Shown piece by piece: positions 42,751-54,090 of a DNA stretch of 64,000 nt. The number at the start of each line of letters is the position of its first letter. Positions within the stretch are counted from its first letter, which is position 1. The DNA comes from Cycas panzhihuaensis. Lineage: Eukaryota > Cycadophyta. The translations under genes were made by a program, and so were the position numbers. The DNA is taken from NCBI GenBank assembly GCA_023213395.1, contig CM041465.1:230213741-230277740 (forward strand), in the 5' to 3' direction. The notes below the pieces were generated by a model. It had not been told where the DNA came from, made no database searches, and saw nothing but the letters and a program-made list of their open reading frames with translations.

Positions 42751-44450
42751 ACGATCTAACTCTGCTGGTACTTCTCCGGTTGCTAGATATTCTAGTATTC
42801 CCTCATACCAGTCCATTGGAACTGCTTCCACACTGAACAGAGCTGCATTTAGAAAATCATCTGATACCCCTGTGGCTTTTTCTCCATTTTTGATTCTCGA
42901 CAACTGATCGGGAATGATATGGGCTTTGCCGGGTTTTACAATGATTTTGAAAGAAAATTCTTGAAACAACATCAACCATCTGCTGATTCTCCCTCGCATA
43001 ATTGGTTTATTCACCAAATACATCAACGCTTGGTGATCAACGAAAAACAAGAATGGATTTGATAGCAAATAGTGTCGAAACTTTTGCAATGCATAGACCA
43101 TGCCAAGTGCTTCTCTCTCTGTCGTTGTATAATTTTGCTCGGCTCTTGTAAGTTTTCGACTGGCGAAGTAGATTGGATGATCTGTTTTATCGTCACTGGG
43201 TTGTGCCAATACGCATCCAATAGCGTATTGCGACGCATCCACATGCACGTGAAAAGTCTTCTTCCAATCTGGGAATCGCAGTATAGGCGCTGCTACAATG
43301 GCTTGTTTCAGTGTTTGACGCTGCTCGTTCTTTGCTCTTCTGTCCATGTCCATTCAATATTCTTTTTCAACAACTCTTTCAGGGGTCCAGATATGTATGC
43401 ATACCCCCTGATAAATTTTCTATAATATCCCGTCAAACCCAAAAAATCTTTCAGCTGTTTTCTCGTAATTGGTGTCAGAAAGTGCAGAATGGCAGACACT
43501 TTTGCTGGGTCTGTCAGCAATCCTTCTTTGCTGACTATATGCCCTAATAGGTTTTCGAAGGGTATTAGAAAGGTACACTTTTCTGGATTGAGACACAACT
43601 TATTTTCCCGGCATATTTGCAACATTTCCCTCAAATTTTCCATATGATTTTTTATTAGTCCATGCAATGTCCAATCGTCTAAGAATATAGCAACTTTTTC
43701 TCCAATAAACTTCCGAAAGATATTAATTACAATCCGCTGGAATGTAGCTGGTGCATTCGTGAGACCAAATGGCATCACTTTGTAGGCGTATGTTCCCCAT
43801 TCTATTACGAATGTCATTTTTGCCTGATCCTCCAGGGCAATCTGCTCTTGATTGTACCCACTGAACCCATCTGTGAAGGAATAAATCTCATTTCCCCCAA
43901 CTGCTTCTAAAATATCTTCCGTGAAAGGTAACGAAAATGGATCCTTCTTTGTTACCTTATTCAATTGTCTGTAGTCCACACAGATGCAAATTTTCCCATT
44001 TTTCTTGGGAACCACCACTACAGGGCCCACCCAGTCACTGTAGTCAATCTCGTAGATATAACCCGCTTCCAACATTTTGTCAAGTTCAGCTTTCACTTTC
44101 TCTTTGTATTTCGAATTCATCTGGTATGGCCGTTGTTTCACTGGTATTGCATCTTCCACTAAGTCAATGTGATGCATTCCTATCTCTGGAGGAATGTCTT
44201 TCAGGTCTTTATACGACCACGCGAATACATCACAGAATTCTTCGAATAACTGCTGACCTTCTGCTACTATCTGAGGATCCCAATAGTTTCCAATTCGAAT
44301 AAACTTAGGATTTTTTTGACTACCAACATTAATCTCTGTAGTTTTTAACTTTGTTACACCCACATCGTCTGTATTTTCGGTTTTGTGTCCCGAAGCGTCT
44401 TCTAGCTTTCTTTCTCTGACATTGAACTCTGTAAATTCTGCAGGATAATT
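42751..44450 (-). pseudogene. Element D reverse transcriptase and RNase H
   Basis: A long, nearly clean frame (about 455 codons to 43308) has VPKKNGKICICVDYRQLNK, YSFTDGFSGYNQ, MPFGLTNAPATFQR and the catalytic FLDDW. The connection GYYRKFIRGYAY follows. A frameshift at about 43330 leads into RNase H with FHVHVDASQYAIGCVLAQP, TTTEREALGMVYALQKF, FFVDHQAL and IPDQLSRIK. All of the usual catalytic acids of RT and RNase H can be seen. It is the best preserved Gypsy RT in the window. Confidence 0.93.
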
Positions 44451-45130
44451 CATAACCTCTTCTTCTTCACTATGTGTAGACTCTACCTCTTCTGAATCTG
44501 TTAGGTGTTGTTCTAATTTTATACTCATTACCGTAATATGTTTCAGGATTTTGTTTATTTCTTTGTTATCCGAAGTATGCCTAAAAGTTTTTATGAAGGA
44601 TTTCTTTAGGTTTTCCCAAGTTGTATCTAGATTTTGTTCTTTCCCTAGGAACCAGTCCTTCGCTACTCTCTCCAAGGTATGATAAAAATAGTTAGGCCAA
44701 TTCTGCTTAGGTATACTTAAAGATCTCCATTTTTGTTTACAATTATGTATATGTTCCTAGGATTGTGACCTACGTAGAATACTGGAATGATTAGTTGGGT
44801 TAGATGATCGAACCGTATTCGAAACATCGTTTGTAATTCTTGCCAATTCCTAAGAGTGGCTTGGTGGGATAGGTACCAGTACCAAGCTTTTCCCCGTAAG
44901 GTTAGGACTAAGTCCTACTGCCATTGGGTTTTATCCCAATTCTCATGATCCATCCAATACTTAACACAATGCGTTAAATGGGTAGTCCCATATAACTGCT
45001 CCCCATAGAATGGTTTAACGTAGTTCCCAATATAGATTTGATGGTTTGTTTCCTCTGGGATAATGATTCTACTATCTAGACCAGAATCGCTAGAAGTACT
45101 TACCAGCGATCTTCCTTCCATTTTCAGTTT
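44451..45130 (-). pseudogene. Two extra Gag-like modules between protease and RT of D
   Basis: At 45121-44790 one frame reads YGTTHLTHCVKYWMDHENW and then TLRGKAWYWYLSHQA with NWQELQTMFRIRFDHL, the pattern of a Gypsy Gag core. At 44700-44560, in the pol frame, ERVAKDWFLGKEQNLDTTW is followed by LKKSFIKTFRHTS, a second Gag-like piece. H has no such pieces at this place. Their origin may be a captured or duplicated gag. The resemblance is by pattern only. Confidence 0.5.
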
Positions 45131-45476
45131 TGGCCAATGGTTGGAAGAGATCTGTGGCTGGGTGGGTGTACCTCTAAGGAAGAGGAGGAAGGAATATTAC
45201 TTCCTTCCTTAGGTTGTAATAAGGGGGGGGTAGGGAATCTACCTTAGGACCCTTTGAAGTAGATGGGATGTCAGGATTACTATTAACTACAAAAAAACTA
45301 CGAAAATTATTAGGTAAATTAAGGATTTTTTGGTCTAGGTTATTGTCATTCTTTAAAGTATCGTTAGTCAGCATATACTCAAAAGAATCTGAATTATTAT
45401 CAATGTTTGTAGATACACATTTAGGTAACAAATTATATCTATAAGAAGAAGAGTTTACTTCATACGCATCCTGTAG

Positions 45477-46523
45477 TCAGTAATCCACGAACCTCATATC
45501 GTGTTCATCATCCGAAGAGTTGTATATCTCCCTGAAATCTGTCGGTTTTTTTTGTTGGTGATTAGTTGATGTGGTGGGCTCTTCTGCCGTATGGTAGATA
45601 TGTTCTTTCCCAATGGAAGAGAATGTTGTGTCGCTCGTTACCGTTGTGCTAGATCCTTCATCTGGAATCATTTCAATCGAGCTTCTTCCCAGCATTGGCA
45701 ATACCACTTTGTTGCCGCTGTCTGATAGAGTGAGGGTTACGTTTTTCCAATTCTGAAGGCATTGCGTCTTATACAACCATGGCCTTCCCAATAGTGCTGG
45801 ATAGGGTGTTGCTCTTTTCTCCGTTTCCACAATTGTGAAGTCGATTCGCACCACTATTCCTGCCACGTCTACTTTGATATTGGCTAATCTGCCCATGGGT
45901 CGTACCAATAGTTCGTTAGCCAATTTTAACGAATAGGTCACCGCTTCCAGCTTCGGGCTTCCCAATCTACGCCATGTTGAGGCTGGTAATACATTCACTG
46001 CTGCGCCTCCATTAACTATTACCTGTGGGAATGTTTCTCCCAAGACTTTCATGGTTACCATCGGATCCATATCGAATGATGGTATGATTTGCTTTAGACT
46101 CTTGGTGATTCCCCTCTGTAACACCCCTCCTTTGATCCAATCAATAGCTTGGCACAGAGGAATAGTCAACTGTAGATGTTTTACCAAATTTTTCATTAAT
46201 AGCAACATTCTGGGAATATCCTCTGCTAGCAATCCTTTAAAAAGCTCTTCCATTTGCGCCATTTGGGGTTTCGCCTTAGGTTCTTCCAGTAGATTTTCTT
46301 GTTTCTTTTGTTTATTCTTTCGTATATAAACGTATTTAGTTTCTGGTTTACCCATTGGTAATGCATTCTCCTCCCGGACTAGGCCATCTAACACTTGTTT
46401 CGCTTTTCTGTATCGATCCATTTCTGTCAGTGGATCCGGATATCCTTCATTTGATTTCTCTTTCTGTTTGTTTTGTAACTTGACATTCTTTGTTTCTGGT
46501 ATGATTGTCATCAGGTTGGTCAC
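45477..46523 (-). pseudogene. Element D protease region
   Basis: The 348-codon frame has QVIVNGGAAVNVLPASTW, the retropepsin-like core, and TPYPALLGRPWLYK, the flap-to-end part. Asn stands where the catalytic Asp is expected, as in H. The N-terminal 120 residues are basic and helical. The C-terminal end is acidic (NSSDDEHDMRFVDY). A linker with few features follows to 45174 in the same frame. Confidence 0.82.
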
Positions 46524-46529
46524 TTTGGC

Positions 46530-48276
46530 TTTCCCTTTGCAATCTTTTGTTTTGTGGTCACTTGGGCCACAGTTACTACATACGAACGGCTTCTGTTCGT
46601 ATTCCTATTTTGTTGGGCATTCTGACTTCCAGTGCCCAAACTGTAGATAGATGAGGCATCTACCCATTGGCGGTTTTTTCCTCGAGTGTTCTGGTGCACC
46701 CTCATTGTATACACATTTCAAGGTGGGTTGCCTCCCCTTCCCCGACCTCGTCTTCTGAATGCTTTTCCCTGGGATTGTAGAAACAATCCTTAGTTGTATG
46801 TGTGTCAATGTCACATATATGGCACCATTTCTCTTGTTTGTGCAACGCACTATTTTTTAAATTTAAGTCACATTCCCTAGTGGTATGCGAGTTCTCTTCG
46901 CAAATGTGGCACCACTTGGTTATTCTTTTAGCGTGCTCTTTCTTTTTTGGTGTTTCCTCTTCTTCTCGATTATTTCTAATTTTCAATCTGCCCACCTCTT
47001 TTCTTAATAACTCTAACTCCGATTCCTCTTCTGCTACCCCTACTTGGCAGAAGGGTCGGTTGTACTGATTTTGCTTCAATTCTCTAATCTCGTCTTGTAA
47101 TCTCAGCAGTAGGGAATCTTGTCCTCCTGCCTGTGCGTCCATCTCCATTTCAAAATCTAATGCTAGATCTTGAGCATTCTTAAATGATTTCAGTGGATGA
47201 GCATGCATCATGGCTCTTAATTTCTCATTCAAACCTCTCACAAAATAGTTTTTCATATTGTGATCCGTTATTGTCTCGTTAATCATGCTGGCCGCAATGA
47301 TTTTCATTCTGCTGATGTAGGTTAGTATGGATTCTCTCAGCCTTTGTCTGATTTCTCTCAATGCGATTTCCACTGCTTCATTACTATGAAACTTTTGAAA
47401 TCTTTCCTCGAATGCTTTCTTAATCTTTGCCCATGGCTCATTCTTATTCGTTTCTTTGTACCATGCCAACGGTACCCCTCTCAACGTACAGGCAAATCTC
47501 GCTTTGATTTCATCTTCATCTGTGATTTTTTTTACATCAATAAGACTCTGAAATAGATACACATGCTCTATTGTGTCTGAAGTATCATTAAAGATTAGTT
47601 TTCCAAAGTCTCTATAGTCATCCATTTTGGGAGATTGCAACTGTCCCCCACCTGATGGTGATTTTTCCTTTCTCCCCTCCTTCGAGGATGCACTGGGAGT
47701 GCCTACCACTGTACTATCTTTTCCGAATAGCGGATTCTTGAATGGAGTTTTAATGTGTATGGGTTCCACTACACCTAGAACTTGTATGGTCAATGGTGTC
47801 ACCATAATATAAGATTGATCAGATCCCCTTTCTATCGAATCTTCGAAAAGCTGTCTCGTTAGCTTATTCTCCCAATATGCCGAGGGACCTTCCTCCGCCT
47901 TCTTATCACTGTCACCTGGGTCCTTCGGGCTGTCCTCCACTGGTATACTTCCCTCTTTTAAGGTTTCTTGATGTTTTTCATCCACTTTTGGTTTCCCTTC
48001 AATCTCCGGGCTAAACAAATCATCTCTGATTGGGGCTGGTGTCAATACCATGCGTTCGCCATGAATTTCCTCTTCCTGAGGTGTCTGGGCTCCACTTGCC
48101 TCAGATCCTTCAACGGATTGTCCCTTAGTCTCGTTGTTTTGCGAACTTAACCTCCTCGCCCTTCTGAGTTTTGATTCTTTTGACCATCTTAGTGCCCTTT
48201 GTCTGCTGGTTTCCTTTTCCTTGGGTGAAGTATCCTCCTGGGGCTCCTCCGACCTTGAAGGCCTCTTAGGTGGCAT
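46530..48276 (-). pseudogene. Element D gag with four zinc knuckles
   Basis: A 524-codon frame starts at 48276 (MPPKRPSRSEEPQED). The N-terminal 180 residues are charged and low in complexity. The Gag core has FGKLIFNDTSDTIEHVYLF, TLRGVPLAWYKE, AFEERFQKFHSN and VRGLNEKLRAMMHAHPLK. Zinc motifs follow: WCHICEENSHTTREC, WCHICDIDTHTTKDC, then in the next frame CLIYLQFGHWKSEC (Tyr for the second Cys) and VCSNCGPSDHKTKDC. A frameshift at about 46800 separates the second and third. Confidence 0.9.
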
Positions 48277-48402
48277 TGGAAGGTCCCCTGGCTGCCGGTG
48301 GCTTAGTTACAGCCCGCCATCAAGACGGCAGCTAGGGTCCTCTGCCCTTTACACATTCTTTTCTTTGAAACCCCTAAGCCATGTCCCTCCTCAATGCAGG
48401 GC

Positions 48403-48418
48403 GTGAGCAACGGAACCA
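48403..48418 (-). promoter_or_regulatory. Primer-binding site of element D
   Basis: The minus strand reads TGGTTCCGTTGCTCAC one base inside the 5' LTR. It shares TGGTTCC.TTGC with J. Confidence 0.75.
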
Positions 48419-48419
48419 A

Positions 48420-49245
48420 TGTTGACTTATAGATTCACACCCTTGTGAGATCAATACACTTGTCAAGGTTACAGTAGCTATAGTCTAGTTCAGATCTTGT
48501 CAACATGGTCATTCACATACATTCCACATCTATTTCACATATATTTCATGAGAATGGTACACAGATGCAATCAATACATACTCAGCAATTCATCATCACA
48601 ACACAAGAATACACAGATTTCCACGTAACTCTTCCTTTTATTAAGTAATCAAGTCAATTACACAGAGGCTGGAATGCATTCCTGAGCATTCCAGCAGCAC
48701 ACATTCCTTCTGTTACATATGCGTACCCAGATGGTACTTATCATACAATACTGCTCCAAATGGCTGTCATACGTGTTGGCTCCTGTACCTTTGCGTACCC
48801 GTGATAATCGGCTCTCACCCTAACCTGGTGGTTCATGCGTACCTCCTTAAGTACTCATGTTGGTACCTTTTGGCTGAAGGGTTATGACTGCCTGTCATAA
48901 CCGTACCCCTTCAGTCATGCGTACCCTTTCACTAATCACTTGTTTAGGCACTTGATTGTTCATCCTTTGTATCCGTACGTCCATAAGTATGTCTGGCAGC
49001 TCAACAGGTCTTCACTGGTCCCTTTGAGTCATGCGTACTGCTTCCGCTCGGTTCCGTTCCGCCGTTGGTACGTATCTGTCATACATACCCGTTCCAGGTA
49101 CGCACCTGTCATACGTACCCAGAATGTCAATTTCTCTGCCGTTTTGCCTCATGTGTACCTCCGTACGGTCCGTACCTACACAACTCAGGTTATCTGACCT
49201 ACCTCTGGTCCTCACATAGCCATTGGATCACTTTAGACTCCAACA
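48420..49245 (-). repeat. 5' LTR of element D
   Basis: It is the partner of 38645-39469, very similar throughout. The differences are mainly transitions and a few one- to three-base gaps. It ends ACTCCAACA next to ACGAC. Confidence 0.94.
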
Positions 49246-49780
49246 ACGACTACCACGCAAATATTAGCATGAACGTCACTATAGGTAACACGTAGACATG
49301 AGCATCAATGTTACTGGCATCAAGTGATTTGCCCACAATTCAGATTGCATTAATGAATGGGACTTTGTCCTCTTTATGACAATTTGTTCCACATCTGGCA
49401 TCTCCCACGATGGGTTGCAACATGTCTATACATAGATAGGATTCACTCTAGTGGCTAACAACTCAACAACAAACGATGATACACCAACTTGCGATAACAC
49501 GATCCACGACTGCCACTTATTTGACTCACCACCTCTACTACATTTACATCACCTCTGTTTGTGGCCTATCTGCAACAGTAGAGTCTCAATAACCTGCAAA
49601 AATAGATATGACCATAAGAAGGCACCTCAACTACTCCAAATGCGACCATTGCATAACTGTGATTGCTCTTTCGATTGTTGGAGAAGATCGGTCTTCAGTG
49701 AAGGGTTATGCCAACACTAATTGGCAACTAGTGGCCTGATCACTCTGCCCAATACTCACTTTCTTGGTGCACAACCATTT
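49246..49780 (-). other. Element B leader, distal piece
   Basis: Non-coding sequence between the primer site of B and the D insertion. No frame or repeat is recognised. Confidence 0.55.
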
Positions 49781-49792
49781 GTTTTGATACCA
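49781..49792 (-). promoter_or_regulatory. Primer-binding site of element B
   Basis: The minus strand reads TGGTATCAAAAC directly after the LTR end CTAACA. It is a tRNA-Met-like site with changes. Confidence 0.75.
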
Positions 49793-50080
49793 TGTTAGAA
49801 ACAAGCATACAGATCTTTTGTGTATACAATAGGCATGAAAGATGCAAGCACACAGAAATAGAATTGATGTGGGAAACTTTTCATTAAAAAACCATCACAA
49901 AATAATTTAATTACATTGATACCAAAGATTACTTTACAATGGACTTCGAATCCCTATAAATAGATCCACAAGTGTCACAAATGTACATCTGTTGGCCTGC
50001 ATTGACCTTAATACAATACAATAATCATCACAATATTTGTGCCACATTTAACATTAGTCTATTAGGTTATCATTCTAACA
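49793..50080 (-). repeat. 5' LTR of element B
   Basis: The 288 bases start TGTTAGAATGA at 50080 and end TTTCTAACA at 49793, with inverted ends TGTTAGAA/TTCTAACA. A TATA-like CTATTTATAGGG lies near 49955-49966. On its outer side the minus strand reads CCAGGAAGAG, which looks like a polypurine tract and would not be expected there. Confidence 0.75.
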
Positions 50081-50471
50081 CTCTTCCTGGTCAATGCATC
50101 AAGGGAAGAAACTTTTTAGCTCGTAGTTTTATCCTTTATGAGGCTCATTGCAGACTATCTTTTGATTTGGTTGTTGCTTCGTCCCAACTCTTAAACTCTA
50201 ATTCAGTGCATTGAGCTTCCATATGATTAATCTTGCTAGCAGTCACTTCAAAGAGTCACAACAAAAGTTCTATGGTGTAATATCTCTTGTGTCTCAAAAA
50301 TTAAAAATAATATATTCAGATCTGGGTTCAAATTTTAAGAAACGAAGAAGTAAAAGGAACATTCTCTGAATTGGTTATGTTTGCAAGCTTGTTTGTCTTT
50401 GGGAGTGTACATGCTCTCGTACAAATTATACAAAACTTGTTTTAAAGCATTTCCTATTTTTTCATTTCACT
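50081..50471 (+). other. Sequence between B and gag of E
   Basis: These 391 bases have no recognised frame. The right half is probably the leader of E. I see no primer site or LTR end for E. Confidence 0.5.
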
Positions 50472-51240
50472 ATGTCCTTGATCTACTCATTCCTAAAGCA
50501 AGAAAAAATGATAGGTGATAACTATAGTGCCTGGAAGGCCAAAATCAAGGGAATACTTTTTGTAAAAGGAGCATGGGAACAAATAGAGAATAAGAAAACA
50601 AAACCAATTGATCAAGATGAAGCTAGAGCCTTTGATGAACGAAATCGCTATGCATTAGCTGCCATTCTTCTTTCTGTTGCTGATCACATTCCACTACATA
50701 TAACTGAAGCCAAAATTGCTTATGATGCATGGAGCATCTTGGCTACCTTGTATGCCCAACAAAATGTGGCTAGAATGTTGTCTTTAAAGGAAGAATTGTA
50801 CAAGGACAAATGAATGAGAATGAAAGTGTAACCAATTTTATTATTAGAATTAAAATCTTGTGTGAAAATCTAGTTTTCCCAAGAGTAACAATAGTCGAAT
50901 AAGAACTTGTTCAACTTGTATTGAACAAGTTACCAAAGTTCTTTGAAAATTTTGTTACTACTATATCAGTGTCCTCTAATATTGAAAATCTCTTTCTTTG
51001 ATTCATTGTGTGGTCATTTACTTCATCATGAACAAAGAAAGAAAATATATGATGAAGAAATTGACTTGGAAAATGCTTTTGCCTCTAGGGACAGAATTCA
51101 AGAAAGAGTTCAAAATTGTGGCAGTTTTATAAATCAAGGTAGAGGAAGAGCATAAGGAAGTATACCTCGAAGAGTTATATGCTATTATTATGGTAAATTA
51201 GGACATGTTACTAAAGATTGTAGGTTCAGGAAAGTTGATA
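50472..51240 (+). pseudogene. Element E gag
   Basis: The start at 50472 (MSLIYSFLKQEKMIGDNYSAW) is typical of Copia Gag. The core has KTKPIDQDEARAFDERNRYAL and ITEAKIAYDAWSILATLY. After a frameshift at about 50810 come SVTNFIIRIKILCENL and VLNKLPKFFENFVTT. The zinc knuckle at about 51180-51222 is CYYYGKLGHVTKDC, with Tyr for the second Cys. Confidence 0.85.
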
Positions 51241-53619
51241 TTGCCAAGGGCAACAGACCTATAGGGAACTGCAACAAAGAAAAGGAAGACAATGACAATG
51301 AAGAACTAACTTTTGTCACAACATTGTTAGCTCAACTTAAGTCTAAAGGCTGCTGGTACATTGACTCTGGGTCTTTCGAACACATCACAACCAAGTATGA
51401 CTAGTTCAAGAAACTTGACAACTACGAAGAAGGAGCTTTAGTTGAGCTGAGGGACAACACCACTCATTCTATCCAAGGAAAAGGGGTAATTCCTATAATA
51501 ATAGATAGAAAAATAAAAATACTTGGCAATGTTCTTTATGTATTGAGGATAAAAGTAAAATCTCCTCTTTGTATCACAAATGACCAAGAAAAATCTTGAA
51601 GTTGTATTTAAAGGCAATAAATATCTAATCAAAGATGAAAATCAGGAAGTTATAGGATAAGGGATAGAAGAAAATGGACTCTATAAATTCCTAGCAACTC
51701 TTGCCACTCAAGTTGTTTTCATAAATTATGTCGAAAACAATTATGAAGTTTGGAATTTGAGGTATGGCCATCTATCTTATGAATACCTTGCAGAGATTAG
51801 ACATCATAACATGGTAAAAGGCCTTCCATCTATATCAAAACCTCATTCATTGTGTGAAGGATGCATGCTAAAAAAGCGACATAAGTAGATCTTTCACCAA
51901 AGTACTTGGAGATCTCAAATAAAATTAGAATTAATACATAGTGATATTTGAGGACCTATCACTCTAGTTTTCATTGGAGGAGTAAGGTACTATTTAACCT
52001 TTATAGATGAATATACTAGGAAAGTTTGGGTTTACTTTTTTAAAAATAAATTTGATGCCTTCAATATCTTCAAAGAGTTCAAGGTACAAGTCAAAAGAGA
52101 GTGGAAGGAAGATTAAAATTTTGAGAATAGGCAATTGGGGGTAATTCACCTCTAATGACTTTTACAAGTATTACAAGGCTCATGAGATCAAAAGGCAACT
52201 CATCACTGCATACACTACTCAATCCAATGGAATTGTAGAATGAAAGAATAGAATCTTTACTAAAATGGCTAGAGCTCCTTTAAAAGGTAGAAAAGTCCGA
52301 AATAAATATTCGGTAGAAGTTGTATATACAATATATCTTCTTAATAGAAATCCTACTAAGGATTTAGAAGGAATAACTCTAGAAGAAGCATGGATTGGAA
52401 GAAAGCTAGACATTTCACATTTAAGAATTTTCAGATGCACATCATATGTTCATGTACCAAAAGCAAAAAGGAAGAAATTGGGTGATAAGAGCCTTCAATG
52501 CATACCTGTCGTATATACTAAAAAATCCAAGGCCATATAGATGCATGGATTTAAGTACAAGCAATAATTATAAGCAGAGAAGTAACATTTGATGAATATT
52601 TGACTAACAAGTTGATTGAGATACCCTTGTCTATTCATCCTCAAATAATAGACAAGCAATAAGAAAAGGAATCAACATAGCAAGTAGATCTTGAAAGTTT
52701 GCCTAAAGATCTTGAAGCACCACTAGAAGTCCAAGATCAAAATCAAGCCATTACTACTGAAAAAGGGTACCAAAGTGGTACCTAAAGATAATTCAAGACT
52801 GTGAAATTCAAAATCTAGAAGAAAGAGGCAAAACAAGGATGCAGACCCAACTGTCTCTATTTTGTAATGTTAAACCCCAAAACTTCGAAGAAGCTAGCAA
52901 AGATGAAAGATGGGCCAAAGCCATGGATTAAGAAGTTAAAAGCACCCTCAGAAACAATACTTTGGATCTAGTTGAACCACCAAATGAAAACCTCATTGTG
53001 GGATGTAAATGGATCTTCAAAATAAAAGAAAAATTAGATGTGACAATTGAAAAATACAAAGCACGTCTAGTTGCTCGAGGTTTCACCCAAACCAAGGGAA
53101 TAGGCTATGAAGAAACTTTTGCCCCAATAACCGAAATGATTATTGTTAGAACTGTGCTAGCAATAACAACTCAACAAGGGTGGAAAGTGTATCGAATGGA
53201 TGGAAAAGGTGCCTTTTTAAATGGAGACCTAACAAAAGAAGTATATATGGAACAACCTCCTAGCTATGCAAAAATTGGGAAACAACATTTGGTTTGCAAA
53301 ATCAAAAAGGCCTTATACAACCTTAAATAGGCACTAAGAACCTAGTATGATAAAATTGATCACAACCTAAAACAAATTGGATTCATCAGATGTGAAGTTG
53401 ATTTATGCCTTTATGTGCGCAAAACAAAAGAAGAAAAAATCACCATGATAGTATTGTATGTGGATGACTAACTTTTGATTGGTGATGATCAAGAAAGAAT
53501 TTAAAACGTACAACAAATTATGTGCATTTTTTTAGAAATGATAGGCGTGGGACTTCTACATTATTATCTCAAGATTGAATTGGATCAATGACATACCTAT
53601 ATTTTTCTATCACAGATCA
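51241..53619 (+). pseudogene. Element E protease, integrase and RT (5' part)
   Basis: The protease has CWYIDSGSFEHITTKYD followed by TAG at 51402-51404, where Trp (TGG) is expected. GAG-pre-integrase has RYGHLSYEYLAEI and CEGCMLKKRHK. The integrase has LELIHSDI, YYLTFIDEYTRKVWVYF and a late YLLNRNPTKDLEG. The RT starts near 52960 with VGCKWIFKIKEK, then GKGAFLNGDLTKEVYM, two TAG stops (53328-53330 and 53343-53345) and VLYVDD at about 53456. F cuts it at 53619. Confidence 0.85.
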
Positions 53620-54076
53620 TGTTATGTTCTTAAATTCTAAAGAAGTTGGTGAAGTCAGTTTTTAGGAAGATAAAGGAAGAATTATTTAATGTATATTTAT
53701 TATGAAGTTGGTATTTTAAGGAAAGAGAATCAAAAGTTGGGTTTAGAGAGAGAAAATAAGGCTATAAATAGAGGAGCCTCATTCATTTGTAAATTATCTT
53801 TGGAGAATTTGATATTTTAGATTTGGACTAATGGCCTAGAGCCATTAGGGCACTATTGTGCCATTTTGAGAGGGAATTCTCACCTCAAATAGGGCAAGAT
53901 ACTATTGCTATTTTATTTGACATTTTTTTTTATCATGGCAAGTTTGATATTAATCTAATATTATTATGTGGTTTTTTATTATATTTGAATTATCGTGGAT
54001 ATTTGTTGTTATTTTTATAAATTATCTATGGTGTGAATGCTATATTTTTTGTTTATAAACAAAGGGCATTATCATA
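53620..54076 (+). repeat. 5' LTR of element F
   Basis: It begins TGTTATGTTC and contains the TATA box CTATAAATAGAGG near 53762. It also has a small inverted repeat around TAATGGCCTAGAGCCATTA. It pairs with 62750-63253, which has an additional 40 or so bases near 62860. Confidence 0.9.
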
Positions 54077-54078
54077 AG

Positions 54079-54090
54079 TGGTATCAAAGT
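54079..54090 (+). promoter_or_regulatory. Primer-binding site of element F
   Basis: TGGTATCAAAGT lies two bases after the LTR end. It is tRNA-Met-like. Confidence 0.8.

Larger units (their letters stand above)
38645..49245 (-). mobile_element. Ty3/Gypsy retrotransposon D nested in B
   Basis: LTRs of 825 and 826 bases (38645-39469, 48420-49245) bound gag, protease, two extra gag-like modules, RT, RNase H, integrase, a GTACGTA repeat block and ORF3. Target flanks ACAAT and ACGAC differ by two transitions. Its frames are the longest of all the Gypsy elements here, with only a few stops and frameshifts, so it is younger than H. The lineage resembles H. Confidence 0.93.
2528..50080 (-). mobile_element. 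Copia LTR retrotransposon B, split by nested A, H and D
   Basis: B reads leftward in five visible pieces. They are the 5' LTR (49793-50080) with primer-binding site (49781-49792), leader pieces (49246-49780, 38526-38644, 12765-13531), gag and protease (12764-11656) and integrase (3138-2528). D, H and A lie between them. At the A junction the B protein continues in phase from 11656 to 3138. The leader joins across D and H are non-coding and rest on the LTR ends and weak TSDs. The pol part downstream of the integrase core and the 3' LTR are not in the window and were probably displaced by C. The leader, about 1.4 kb after removing the inserts, is long for Copia. Confidence 0.72.
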
